This document shows, in pieces, positions 34,091 through 41,032 of a stretch of 41,032 bases of DNA. The DNA comes from Opitutia bacterium. Its GTDB lineage: Bacteria > Verrucomicrobiota > Verrucomicrobiia > Opitutales > Seribacteraceae. The position numbers and the translations under genes were made by a program. The notes beneath the pieces are model-generated. The model searched no databases. It saw nothing but the letters and a program-made list of their open reading frames with translations, and was not told the DNA's origin. The stretch's first letter is position 1. Each line of letters begins with the position of its first letter. The DNA is taken from contig JABGWD010000086.1 in NCBI GenBank assembly GCA_018645725.1, positions 1-41,032 on the forward strand, read 5' to 3'.

Positions 34091-34781
34091 GAGCCTTTTT
34101 TTTCAGAATAATCCGTCCAAGCAAGGTCATTGCGACAACCAGACCGACTCCTCCCAATGCGTAGGCCCATCTTTCAGCTGATTCCTCGACCTTTTCGCCG
34201 CCGAAGAAGCCGGCGAAGATAAGCACGTAACCACATGAGGTAAGGGAAAGGATTGGCAGGGAGATCAAGAGATAAGAACGAAAGGGCATTTTCAGGACCC
34301 CCAAGATATAATTCGTGAAAATGAAGGGAACGCCCGGGGTAAGGCGAAGGATGAGAGCCCATTGGGACAAGTTTTCCGGCTGTTCGTCCGGGAGTTTGTG
34401 TTTTGTCTTGGAGAGAACCCATTTGACCAGTTTTTTCCCGGGTTTTCTGGCGAACCAATAGGTCCAACCGATGTTGACTGCAAGGGCGAGGACAGAGTAA
34501 AGGCAAGCCAACAATGGGCTATGCTCTCCACCCCATTTTCCAGCTAGGATCAGAAGAGGGGAAACGGGCAGGATGAAAGCGGGCAGAACCGCGATTGCAC
34601 AAAAGAGCCAAAATCCATTGGCCAGCACAAAACCCTCAAAAACAACCCACTGGCGCTTGAGCATTTCCTCGCCTTCCTCTCCGAATATACCGACGAAGGA
34701 ATACCAAAGGATCACGATGATTCCCAACAGTGAAAGAACCAAAAGACCAAAGTACAGAAGCTTCTTCCCGGATATCTCCAC
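34080..34781 (-). CDS. TVP38/TMEM64 (DedA-like, SNARE-associated) membrane protein
   Basis: About 233 residues using the GTG at 34779-34781 as the start; the frame is open further upstream to 34979, but that part lies inside the mini-pilin gene and is proline/arginine-rich junk. Five or six membrane segments are visible. The central region, PAFILPVSPLLILAGKWGG, then NIGWTYWFARKPGKK and LILRLTPGVPFIFTNYILG, matches the VTT/DedA core, including the RLTPGVPF..NY motif. Members are implicated in lipid scrambling or proton-coupled transport in the inner membrane; the exact job here is unknown. It overlaps xseA by 11 bases and starts 25 bases after the mini-pilin stop. Confidence 0.85.
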   Translation of the reverse strand: MEISGKKLLYFGLLVLSLLGIIVILWYSFVGIFGEEGEEMLKRQWVVFEGFVLANGFWLFCAIAVLPAFILPVSPLLILAGKWGGEHSPLLACLYSVLALAVNIGWTYWFARKPGKKLVKWVLSKTKHKLPDEQPENLSQWALILRLTPGVPFIFTNYILGVLKMPFRSYLLISLPILSLTSCGYVLIFAGFFGGEKVEESAERWAYALGGVGLVVAMTLLGRIILKKKAHAN

Positions 34782-34806
34782 TGTGGTAAGGCAAGCTGGC
34801 CTGAAA

Positions 34807-35040
34807 TTACTTTTTGGGAAGAACCTTCGTGGGTGGCTCGGATTCGTTGGAATCCGGTTCGGCGCTCGGATCGGCCGGCGCCGGGGTGGAAGGTTTGGGC
34901 TTTGGGGGTGGGGAAGCTTCCCTGTCTTCGGCCACCCAAGAGTTGTAAATGGGGATGGACAAGAATGCGAGCACCCCAATGATCATGAGTGAAATGATTA
35001 CTTCAAGCTTTCCAAATCCCTTGTTCCTCGAGCTTTTCAA
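34807..35040 (-). CDS. Miniature type IV pilin-like protein with a proline-rich tail
   Basis: 77 residues. MKSSRNKG is a class III prepilin leader; cleavage after Gly8 leaves FGKLEVIISLMIIGVLAFLS, a hydrophobic helix with the conserved Glu at mature position 5. After YNSWVAEDREAS only about 35 residues remain, rich in proline, serine and acidic residues, ending in basic KVLPKK. There is no room for a pilin globular domain. It might be a truncated pilin, a minor priming subunit or a membrane-only competitor. Intact start and stop codons and the tight spacing to its neighbours argue against simple decay. Confidence 0.7.
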   Translation of the reverse strand: MKSSRNKGFGKLEVIISLMIIGVLAFLSIPIYNSWVAEDREASPPPKPKPSTPAPADPSAEPDSNESEPPTKVLPKK

Positions 35041-35096
35041 TTTTATGATGCGTTGATTGTTTTTGAGTTAATTGATTGGATGCCGCGAGTTATGCC

Positions 35097-35270
35097 TCAT
35101 TTTCGAAAAACCCAAAACATGATTCCGGGAAGCAGAATCCCTGAAAAGGCGACGATGCCAATGATCATCTGCGCCCGGAATGCTTTTCTTTGGTTTTCGG
35201 GGGTAAGAGGAGCCGGGGGGTTGCCCCAGTCGTCTTCGTTTGAGTCTTGCTCTTTGAAATCCTTTTCCAT
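35097..35270 (-). CDS. Small single-span membrane protein, unknown
   Basis: 57 residues. The acidic N-terminus (MEKDFKEQDSNEDDWG) is followed by PPAPLTPENQRKAFRAQ, then a transmembrane helix (MIIGIVAFSGILLPGIMFWV) and a short basic end (FRK), giving an N-out or N-in single-span topology. It lies 56 bases upstream of the mini-pilin on the same strand. It is too short for routine gene finders, but the charge pattern around the helix is what a real small membrane protein would show. No family recognised. The reading frame on the opposite strand (35053-35340) is less plausible. Confidence 0.55.
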   Translation of the reverse strand: MEKDFKEQDSNEDDWGNPPAPLTPENQRKAFRAQMIIGIVAFSGILLPGIMFWVFRK

Positions 35271-35336
35271 CTATGAATGGGTTCTAAACCAACCGTTTGT
35301 CAAAATCAAAGAAATTAAGGAAGAATACGCCCCGTT

Positions 35337-36200
35337 ATGAATTTTGAACAAGTAACGATTGTAGGCCCCGGATTACTCGGAGCTTCCTTGGCCATGGCGC
35401 TGCGCGCTCGAGATGCCTGTGAACGAATCGTCGTTTGGGCCAGAAGCTCGGAGAGGATCGAGCAATGCTCCGGCAAGGAATGGTGCGATCAGGCGGAAGA
35501 AGATTTGGCTAGAGCAGTATCAGGAAGTTCCGTCGTAGTAGTCTGTACTTCGGTCGCGAGCATATCCTCATTGGTGTCGGAAATCATGCGGCATACGAGC
35601 GAAGACGTGTTGGTGACGGACGTCGGAAGCGTGAAGGAACCGATATGCGCATCGGCGGTGGAAAGCGCCAAGGGGGCTTCCGGGGCATTTGTCGGATCAC
35701 ACCCGATGGCAGGTTCCGAAAAGTCCGGAATGGATCATGCGAAGGCAGACATGTTTGAAGGGAAGCCCTGCATCATCACGCCACAGGACGATACGCCGGA
35801 GGCCGCTACGCAGGCCGTGCGGGCGTTTTGGGAAAAGCTTGGCATGAAAGTTTATTCAATGAACCCGGCGGAGCACGATCGTAGTGTGGCCCATCTCAGT
35901 CATTTGCCCCATCTGGTTTCCTCGAGTCTGGCCCATTGCCTGAACGGAATCCCCGAGGAATGGAAGAAATTGGCTGGGCGGGGGTTGCTGGATACGACGA
36001 GGATTGCAGAAGGGGATCCGGGGCTTTGGGAGCAAATTATGGCAATGAACAAATCTCATTTGCTTGATTCGGTCAGCGAGCTTGAAAATTCCTTGAAATT
36101 GGCGAGAGAACGTTTGGAAAACGGAAGCGGCGATGAAGTGAGGGAATTTCTCGAGACCGGATCCCTGTTCCGCAAAAGCCTGGGAAACAAGGACAAATGA
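35337..36200 (+). CDS. tyrA: Prephenate dehydrogenase (TyrA family)
   Basis: 287 residues, the short monofunctional form. The NAD(P) loop is VTIVGPGLLGASLA, then TDVGSVKEPI, the signature SHPMAGSEKSG with the catalytic His, and DRSVAHLSHLPHLVSSSLAH, which carries the substrate-binding His. It oxidatively decarboxylates prephenate to 4-hydroxyphenylpyruvate on the way to tyrosine, or acts on arogenate; specificity cannot be read here. No chorismate mutase or ACT domain is fused. It starts the tyrA-aroA-cmk-plsC operon and overlaps aroA by four bases (ATGA). The start codon has no Shine-Dalgarno. Confidence 0.94.
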   Translation: MNFEQVTIVGPGLLGASLAMALRARDACERIVVWARSSERIEQCSGKEWCDQAEEDLARAVSGSSVVVVCTSVASISSLVSEIMRHTSEDVLVTDVGSVKEPICASAVESAKGASGAFVGSHPMAGSEKSGMDHAKADMFEGKPCIITPQDDTPEAATQAVRAFWEKLGMKVYSMNPAEHDRSVAHLSHLPHLVSSSLAHCLNGIPEEWKKLAGRGLLDTTRIAEGDPGLWEQIMAMNKSHLLDSVSELENSLKLARERLENGSGDEVREFLETGSLFRKSLGNKDK

Positions 36201-37540
36201 TTCCTGCACGGGACATTGCGCCGTTTGTCCGCAAATGCGACGCATCCGTCCGAGTGCCCGGATCGAAGAGCATTTCCAACCGGGCCTTGATTCTTGCATC
36301 CTTATGCAGTGGCAAAGTAACCCTTAGGGGGATGCTCCGAAGCGAAGACGTCGATTTGATGATTGCAGCCTTTGGCCAGCTTGGGGTGTCCGTGGAAACG
36401 GCGGATGAAGGCACAACGGTCGTGATCGAAGGTTGCGGAGGCGAATTTCCCTCTAAAAACGGCAAGATTCTTGTCGGAAACGCAGGGACCGTTGCCCGTT
36501 TTCTGACCGCCCTGTTGTCCGTCCAAAAGGATGCCTCCTACGAATTGGACGGATCCCCCGCGATGCGGGAGAGACCCATGAGCGAACTACTCACTTTTCT
36601 CGAAAAAAACGGAGCAGAATGCGTTTTCCTGAATGAGGACGGTTGTTTCCCTTTTCAACTCTCTGCCAATGGGTTGAGCGACAAGTACCAGAATGTTGAT
36701 GCAACGAAAAGCAGTCAGGTTCTTTCTGCCATCCTGATGGTTTCACCCGCCATCGGCCAAAAATACTCCCTGTCATTCGACGGGGGAACGGTGTCCGTCC
36801 CCTTTGTTGACATGACCTTGTCGATGATGAGGGCTTTCTCGACGGATTGCTTCTCGTCTTCCTTTGCTTCGAGCAGGATCGAGATCGAGTCGGAGGGATA
36901 CCGGGACGATGACTTTGACTTCGTGGTTGAACCCGATGCCACGGCGGCTAGCTACTTCCTGACTCTACCTATCGTTACGGGAGGGCGTTGCGCCCTGGAA
37001 GGCATTCATGAAGTGATGCTCCAAGGTGATTCGGCTTACGTTGAGATTCTGAGGGAAATAGGTGTGGAAATAATAAGTACGGATGAAGGAATTGAATCTG
37101 CAATGACAGCGGAACCGAAGGGGGGAACTTTTGATTTCAACGACATCTCGGATACCTTCCTGAGTTTGGCCGCGATTAGCCCGCTTTTATCCAGCCCATT
37201 GACCATCAATGGTATCTCCCATACCCGAAAACAGGAAACCGACAGGGTGTCCGCCATGGCGTCCGAACTTAGGAAACTTGGACAAGAAGTGGAAGAATCC
37301 GACGACCAATTGCACATTTGTCCAAATTTAAATAAGTTAAAAGAGCTGGCTGTCGAAGGGGTGGAGGTTGACACCTACAAGGACCATCGTTTTGCCATGA
37401 GTTTCGGTATCCTCGGTTGTTGCGACTTACTTGATAATGGAGAGCCTTGGCTAAGGATAAATGATCCTAATTGTTGCGCCAAGACTTTCCCGGCATTTTT
37501 TGATGAACTTGAATCCGTTCGAAAGATTAGTCATAAATGA
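36197..37540 (+). CDS. aroA: 3-phosphoshikimate 1-carboxyvinyltransferase (EPSP synthase)
   Basis: 447 residues. RVPGSKSISNRALILASL holds the phosphate-binding Lys and Arg; NAGTVARFLTALLS and RERPMSELLTFL are the shikimate-binding loops; the C-terminus has SHTRKQETDRVSAMASELRK and TYKDHRFAMSFGI, which carry the catalytic Glu/Arg and the His-Arg pair. The enzyme joins shikimate 3-phosphate and PEP in the cytoplasm. It overlaps tyrA at its start and cmk at its end by four bases each. The aroA-cmk pairing is common in bacteria. Confidence 0.96.
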   Translation: MIPARDIAPFVRKCDASVRVPGSKSISNRALILASLCSGKVTLRGMLRSEDVDLMIAAFGQLGVSVETADEGTTVVIEGCGGEFPSKNGKILVGNAGTVARFLTALLSVQKDASYELDGSPAMRERPMSELLTFLEKNGAECVFLNEDGCFPFQLSANGLSDKYQNVDATKSSQVLSAILMVSPAIGQKYSLSFDGGTVSVPFVDMTLSMMRAFSTDCFSSSFASSRIEIESEGYRDDDFDFVVEPDATAASYFLTLPIVTGGRCALEGIHEVMLQGDSAYVEILREIGVEIISTDEGIESAMTAEPKGGTFDFNDISDTFLSLAAISPLLSSPLTINGISHTRKQETDRVSAMASELRKLGQEVEESDDQLHICPNLNKLKELAVEGVEVDTYKDHRFAMSFGILGCCDLLDNGEPWLRINDPNCCAKTFPAFFDELESVRKISHK

Positions 37541-38196
37541 GCTCACGATTTTACGTTGTAGCACTTGATGGCGGTGCGGGTACAGGCAAGTCTACCACTG
37601 CTCATTCTTTGTCCAGGGCGTTGAATTTAATGCATGTCGACACGGGTTCTCATTACCGCGCCATTACCCGAGCGCTCCTCGATTTGAACATCTCCCCTGG
37701 TGATGCCGGGGGATATTTAAATAAAAACAAATTACCGTTGAGCACCCAAGTGATTGATGGTCGTTCATGCCTCCTGATCGACGGCGCGGGATTCGAGCAG
37801 TCCGTCCTCCGAAGCCCCGAAATCAACGAATCCGTTTCTGATTTTTCATCACAGGCATCCGTCCGTGAATTACTCTTTGATTACCAAAGAACTCAGGTTC
37901 AGGTTGCCCGGGAAAACAACTTCGATGGTCTTGTAATGGAAGGGCGCGACATTGGCACGGTCATTCTTCCTGATGCTGACCTGAAAATCTTTCTTGAAGC
38001 AGATTCTGGCATACGAGCCAATCGTAGAATACAAGATGGTGAAAGTGATCAAATCACCAATCGTGACGAGAAGGATACCTCCAGGAAGATCGCTCCCTTG
38101 ATTCCTGCAAACGGCTGTATTCACGTCGATACTGGGGTGCTCGGCATCGAAGAAGTCACGAAATCAATTTTGGACGTTATCGAAACACTTACATGA
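37537..38196 (+). CDS. cmk: Cytidylate kinase
   Basis: 219 residues, typical length. The P-loop is LDGGAGTGKSTTAHSLSRAL (GAGTGKST instead of the common GAGKST), MHVDTGSHYRAITRAL is the CMP-binding segment, and MEGRDIGTVILPDADLKIFL is the family signature, followed by the lid region. It phosphorylates CMP and dCMP with ATP. The gene overlaps aroA by four bases and plsC by four bases. The NMP-binding insert typical of the long bacterial form is present but rather diverged. Confidence 0.94.
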   Translation: MSSRFYVVALDGGAGTGKSTTAHSLSRALNLMHVDTGSHYRAITRALLDLNISPGDAGGYLNKNKLPLSTQVIDGRSCLLIDGAGFEQSVLRSPEINESVSDFSSQASVRELLFDYQRTQVQVARENNFDGLVMEGRDIGTVILPDADLKIFLEADSGIRANRRIQDGESDQITNRDEKDTSRKIAPLIPANGCIHVDTGVLGIEEVTKSILDVIETLT

Positions 38197-38801
38197 CCTT
38201 TTTTTACAAAACTGTCTGCTTTTTGTTTTATGCGTATTACCGTCTCTTTCATCGTTTTCAAATCGAAGGGTTGGAGAACGTGCCGAGTGATGGTGCTTTC
38301 TTGTTGGCATCCAATCACTTGAGTTTTCTCGACCCTCCTGCATTAGGATGTCGATTGCCACGAAATTTACACTACTTTGCCCGCGATTCCCTTTTCAAGG
38401 GACTGTTGGGAATGTTCATCCGTTCATTGAATTCAATCCCGGTCAATCGCGCTCAGCTTGATCTTGCCACGTTGAGAAGGGTCCTCAAGGTATTGAAAGA
38501 AGGACACCCGCTTTTGGTTTTTCCGGAAGGCACGCGAAGTGAGGATGGTCGCCTAGGCGAGGGCAAGAAGGGAGTAGGCATGCTTGCCGCCAAGGCTCAG
38601 GTACCTGTCCTGCCTGCTCGAATTTTTGGGGCGTACGAGATTATGGGGAAAGGCAAATCAGTTCCTAGAATCGGTCGAAAACTGCGTCTGCGTTACGGAC
38701 CTCTACTCAAATTCAGCGAGCTTGATCCCGGGGGCAAGGGCGGAGAGAGATACGAGAAAATTTCCCAATCCGTCATGGATGCGATTAGAGAAATTAAATA
38801 A
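38193..38801 (+). CDS. plsC: 1-acyl-sn-glycerol-3-phosphate acyltransferase (PlsC family)
   Basis: 202 residues. The catalytic HxxxxD motif is NHLSFLD (His42, Asp47) and the phosphate-binding motif is VFPEGTRSEDG; a hydrophobic N-terminal segment would anchor it to the inner membrane. It makes phosphatidic acid from lysophosphatidic acid. The start overlaps the cmk stop by four bases. A cmk-plsC pair is found in many bacteria. Its stop is two bases from the convergent purE stop. Confidence 0.93.
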   Translation: MTFFYKTVCFLFYAYYRLFHRFQIEGLENVPSDGAFLLASNHLSFLDPPALGCRLPRNLHYFARDSLFKGLLGMFIRSLNSIPVNRAQLDLATLRRVLKVLKEGHPLLVFPEGTRSEDGRLGEGKKGVGMLAAKAQVPVLPARIFGAYEIMGKGKSVPRIGRKLRLRYGPLLKFSELDPGGKGGERYEKISQSVMDAIREIK

Positions 38802-38803
38802 AT

Positions 38804-39190
38804 TTAAACCTTGAAGATCCTTTGGATCGCAGTTGCGCAGTTGCCCGGATCCAATACCGTCAATACCGGAGTTTTGCTTGGCATTTGAAGTGTCGAGTGA
38901 ATGTTGACCAGCATATCGGTCTTGTCGACAAACGGTGGGCAAGCGATGGTCGGGAAGCCTGAGTTCGCTCCGACGAAACCGGAAAGCGCGTTGGAGCGGC
39001 CTGCGATTGTGACATATACAACCGATTCTTCGTTTGCATTGTCTTCCAAAATTTTCAGTACCTCGAGAGGTTGCTTGTGCGCTGATGCCGCGTGTTGCTC
39101 CCACTCGATCGACAGGGCGTCCAAATTATCGGTGATCTTCTTGGCGTGGGGTTCATCTGCGGTCGAACCCATTATGATAACTACTTTCAT
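38804..39190 (-). CDS. purE: Class II PurE, AIR carboxylase
   Basis: 128 residues. The fold matches PurE (MGSTADEPHAKKI, ASAHKQP at 35-41), but the active-site loop is TIAGRSNALSGF (61-72) followed by TIACPP, not the AGxAAHLPG loop of class I. That loop matches class II enzymes, known from animal PAICS and from Treponema denticola, which carboxylate AIR with CO2 directly and need no PurK. The gene lies three bases after the purC stop, giving the same purC-purE order as the two domains of animal PAICS. It converges on plsC with a two-base gap. Class assignment rests on motif reading only. Confidence 0.88.
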   Translation of the reverse strand: MKVVIIMGSTADEPHAKKITDNLDALSIEWEQHAASAHKQPLEVLKILEDNANEESVVYVTIAGRSNALSGFVGANSGFPTIACPPFVDKTDMLVNIHSTLQMPSKTPVLTVLDPGNCATAIQRIFKV

Positions 39191-39193
39191 ATT

Positions 39194-40186
39194 TTATCCT
39201 AAGTATTGTTTGAGGTTTTCTGTGATTCGATCATCGATGGATGATTCGATTTCAGGAAACTGGAATTCTTCTCCAGTTATTTTTTCAAATAAATAAATAT
39301 ATCTTGCCGACAATTCCACGACCAGTTCCGTGGGTGCCTCGGGGAGGGTTTCGTCTTTGTAGGGATCGCAATGATCCTTGAACCACAGGCGTAGAAATTC
39401 CTTGTCTATGTTTTCGGGTTCTTTCCCATCCGCCATTCTCGATTGGTAACTGTCCGCAATCCAGTATCTGCTTGAATCCGGCGTGTGTATCTCATCGATA
39501 AGAGTGATGACGCCATCTTCATCAATTCCCATTTCATATTTCGTATCTACCAGAATCAAACCATGCTGAGCGGCAATCTCCTGCCCTCTGGCAAAGAGTG
39601 CGAGTGATTTTTGGGCGGCATAATCCCAGTGTTCCTGCGTCATCCACTCTTCGGCAACGATATCTTTTGGGGAAATCGGGCGGTCATGGTCTTCCTCTTT
39701 TGTCGTTGGAGTGAGAACCGCTTCTTCCAAAGCTTGGTTTTTAGTCAACCCGTCGGGAAATTCAATCCCGCAATATTCACGGTCTCCCCGGTTGTAAATG
39801 GTCCAAAGCGAGGTGCTTGAACTTCCCGTCACGTAGCCGCGCACGACAAATTCGATCGGGAAGGGTTTGCATTTTTTGGCAATCGTTACGTTGGGATCCG
39901 GTAACTCGATGACGTGGTTGGGGATGATGTCCTTGGTTTGCTCAAACCACCAGGCGCCCGTTTCGTTGAGAACCTGTCCCTTGAACGGTATGCTTGCGAG
40001 CACCCGGTCAAAGGCTGATTGCCTGTCCGTGGTGATCAGGGCCAATTTCTCGCCCAGGTCATAACGGTCTCTGACCTTTCCTTTGTAATAGTCGTCCGTG
40101 GTCAAATTCGTGGAAGTCAGGCAATAGTCGACGTGTCTTGAAATCTTTTCTCTGTAATCGTTCTTCGTATCTAGTTCTTCAATCAT
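39194..40186 (-). CDS. purC: Phosphoribosylaminoimidazole-succinocarboxamide synthase
   Basis: 330 residues, longer than the 240-residue E. coli enzyme and closer to the about 300-residue form. KGKVRDRYDLGEKLALITTD is the ATP-binding N-terminus, DRQSAFDRVL follows, then EFVVRGYVTGSSSTSLW, DRPISPKDI and LVDTKYEMG with the catalytic Asp/Lys cluster, and DEIHTPDSSRYW near the C-terminus. It ligates aspartate to CAIR. It is the first gene of the purC-purE pair, read from the 128-base gap shared with divergent lpdA. No Shine-Dalgarno is evident. Confidence 0.95.
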   Translation of the reverse strand: MIEELDTKNDYREKISRHVDYCLTSTNLTTDDYYKGKVRDRYDLGEKLALITTDRQSAFDRVLASIPFKGQVLNETGAWWFEQTKDIIPNHVIELPDPNVTIAKKCKPFPIEFVVRGYVTGSSSTSLWTIYNRGDREYCGIEFPDGLTKNQALEEAVLTPTTKEEDHDRPISPKDIVAEEWMTQEHWDYAAQKSLALFARGQEIAAQHGLILVDTKYEMGIDEDGVITLIDEIHTPDSSRYWIADSYQSRMADGKEPENIDKEFLRLWFKDHCDPYKDETLPEAPTELVVELSARYIYLFEKITGEEFQFPEIESSIDDRITENLKQYLG

Positions 40187-40258
40187 GGTAAAAAAAGATT
40201 TTACGCTAGAACTCTATTGAGAAAATTCAAGCCCAACCAATTAACATTTTTCGTTTCG

Positions 40259-40287
40259 TTGACGAGATAATGGTAAATTGATAAAAA
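40259..40287 (+). promoter_or_regulatory. Candidate promoter for lpdA
   Basis: TTGACG (40259-40264, five of six) and TAAAAA (40282-40287, four of six) are 17 bases apart, inside the divergent purC-lpdA gap. The transcript would start just before the run of nine C. Consensus by eye only; the -10 match is poor. Confidence 0.3.
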
Positions 40288-40298
40288 ACTTGGTAAAT

Positions 40299-40307
40299 CC
40301 CCCCCCC
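40299..40307 (+). repeat. Run of nine C in the lpdA leader
   Basis: Nine consecutive C end seven bases before the lpdA ATG (40315), where a Shine-Dalgarno would be. Such homopolymers can change length by slippage. Whether that happens here is not known, and it could also be a sequencing artefact in length. Confidence 0.6.
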
Positions 40308-40314
40308 AATTTAC

Positions 40315-41032
40315 ATGAATGCTGAAATTACCTATGATCTAATTGTTCTCGGAGGAGGACCGGCGGGCTATGCCGCTGCCATTCGCGCCGGTCAATTGGG
40401 CAAAAAAGCCCTTTGCCTCGAAATGGAACGGGCGGGAGGAACCTGCCTGAATTGGGGTTGCATCCCTTCGAAGGCCCTCCTCAAGAGTGCTGAAACCTAT
40501 CAGGCCGCCTTGCATGCCGATGAATTCGGTATCAATTGCAGCGAGGTAACTTATGATTTTGAAAAGGTCATGGGGCGTTCCCGCAGGGTTTCCGATCAAA
40601 TGGGTGGAGGGATCGAATTCCTGTTCAAGAAAAACAAAGTCGACTATGTTGTTGGCAAGGGAATGGTCCATGCCGCCGGAATGGTCGAGATTACCGAAGG
40701 CGAGTCCAAGGGTACTTATTTGAAGGCGGAAAAGATCATGATTGCAACGGGTTGCAAGCCCAGAAAGGTAGACGAGGTCGAAGTGGACGGAAAGCGGGTG
40801 ATGACTTCAAGGGAGGCCCTCGCCATGACGGAGCAACCCAAAAGCATTGCCATCATGGGTGCCGGAGCAATCGGAGCCGAGTTTGCCTATTTCCTCAATT
40901 CTTTTGGCACCAAGGTCACCCTGATCGAGATGTTGCCTAGCGTACTGCCCGTCGAAGATGCCGAGGTGTCAAAAGCCATCGAGAAATCTTTTGCCGAGCA
41001 GGGCATAGACTGTTGTGTCGATAACCGGGTGG
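40315..41032 (+). CDS. lpdA: Dihydrolipoyl dehydrogenase, 3' truncated by the window edge
   Basis: About 239 codons of a protein that normally has about 465 residues; the open frame runs to the window edge. The FAD-binding N-terminus is DLIVLGGGPAGYAAAIRAGQ, the redox-active disulfide is GGTCLNWGCIPSKALL (Cys44, Cys49), and the NAD-binding fold has IAIMGAGAIGAEFAYFLNSF. It is the E3 component shared by pyruvate and 2-oxoglutarate dehydrogenases and the glycine cleavage system. The start at 40315 is the first ATG before DLIVLGG; the leader holds a nine-C run and no Shine-Dalgarno. It is divergent from purC by 128 bases. Confidence 0.93.
   Translation, partial: MNAEITYDLIVLGGGPAGYAAAIRAGQLGKKALCLEMERAGGTCLNWGCIPSKALLKSAETYQAALHADEFGINCSEVTYDFEKVMGRSRRVSDQMGGGIEFLFKKNKVDYVVGKGMVHAAGMVEITEGESKGTYLKAEKIMIATGCKPRKVDEVEVDGKRVMTSREALAMTEQPKSIAIMGAGAIGAEFAYFLNSFGTKVTLIEMLPSVLPVEDAEVSKAIEKSFAEQGIDCCVDNRV

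Noticed and set aside
35053-35340. A 95-codon plus-strand frame before tyrA
   Set aside because: It runs into the tyrA start and has no signature; the minus-strand 57-codon frame in the same place has a proper membrane helix and charge pattern.

Overview
The window is a piece of a bacterial chromosome of moderate GC content, densely coding, with no rRNA, tRNA, CRISPR array, insertion sequence or phage gene that I could find. It most likely comes from the phylum Verrucomicrobiota, probably a marine Opitutae/Puniceicoccales-type organism. The evidence is a very large Verru_Chthon-cassette-A-like protein, a companion pseudopilin-like protein, a protein with duplicated planctomycete/verrucomicrobia-type cytochrome c domains (PSCyt1), and the general gene mix. 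This placement is inference from protein families, not from a marker-gene tree. Many start codons have no recognisable Shine-Dalgarno sequence.

Layout, left to right. 1-177: the end of an unidentified gene. 211-2807: yebC and a MetX-MetW fusion for methionine synthesis. 2818-5587 (minus): an exported TPR protein, a site-2 protease and a rhomboid protease in one tight operon. 5664-7509: a secreted Sel1-repeat protein and an Hsp20 chaperone that ends at a strong intrinsic terminator. 7548-12759: hrpB, yraN, zwf and a lipoprotein MsrA. 13046-13807: a PAS-AraC regulator. 13828-17214 (minus): apbE, rpmB, psd and a GspJ-like pseudopilin. 17311-25535: a double-cytochrome/FGE-like protein, a 1864-residue VccA-like protein and a small exported protein behind a hairpin that covers its ribosome binding site. 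25591-29421: a sugar-acid block with a GntP permease, KdgD dehydratase and SMP-30 lactonase. 29454-31962 (minus): purM, a purine nucleoside phosphorylase and hisI. 32022-32864: a GNAT-domain protein. 32876-35270 (minus): a tiny membrane protein, a miniature pilin, a TVP38-family membrane protein and xseA. 35337-38801: tyrA-aroA-cmk-plsC, chained by 4-base overlaps. 38804-40186 (minus): purC and a class II purE. From 40315: a truncated dihydrolipoyl dehydrogenase gene behind a run of nine C.

Most of the region is core metabolism: methionine, aromatic amino acids, purine, histidine, phospholipid and pentose phosphate. It is interspersed with lineage-specific envelope and secretion genes. The most unusual parts are the MetX-MetW fusion, the paired intramembrane proteases, the VccA block with its RBS-masking hairpin, the mini-pilin, the PAICS-like purC/class II purE pair and the poly-C leader. 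None amounts by itself to a demonstrated new system.
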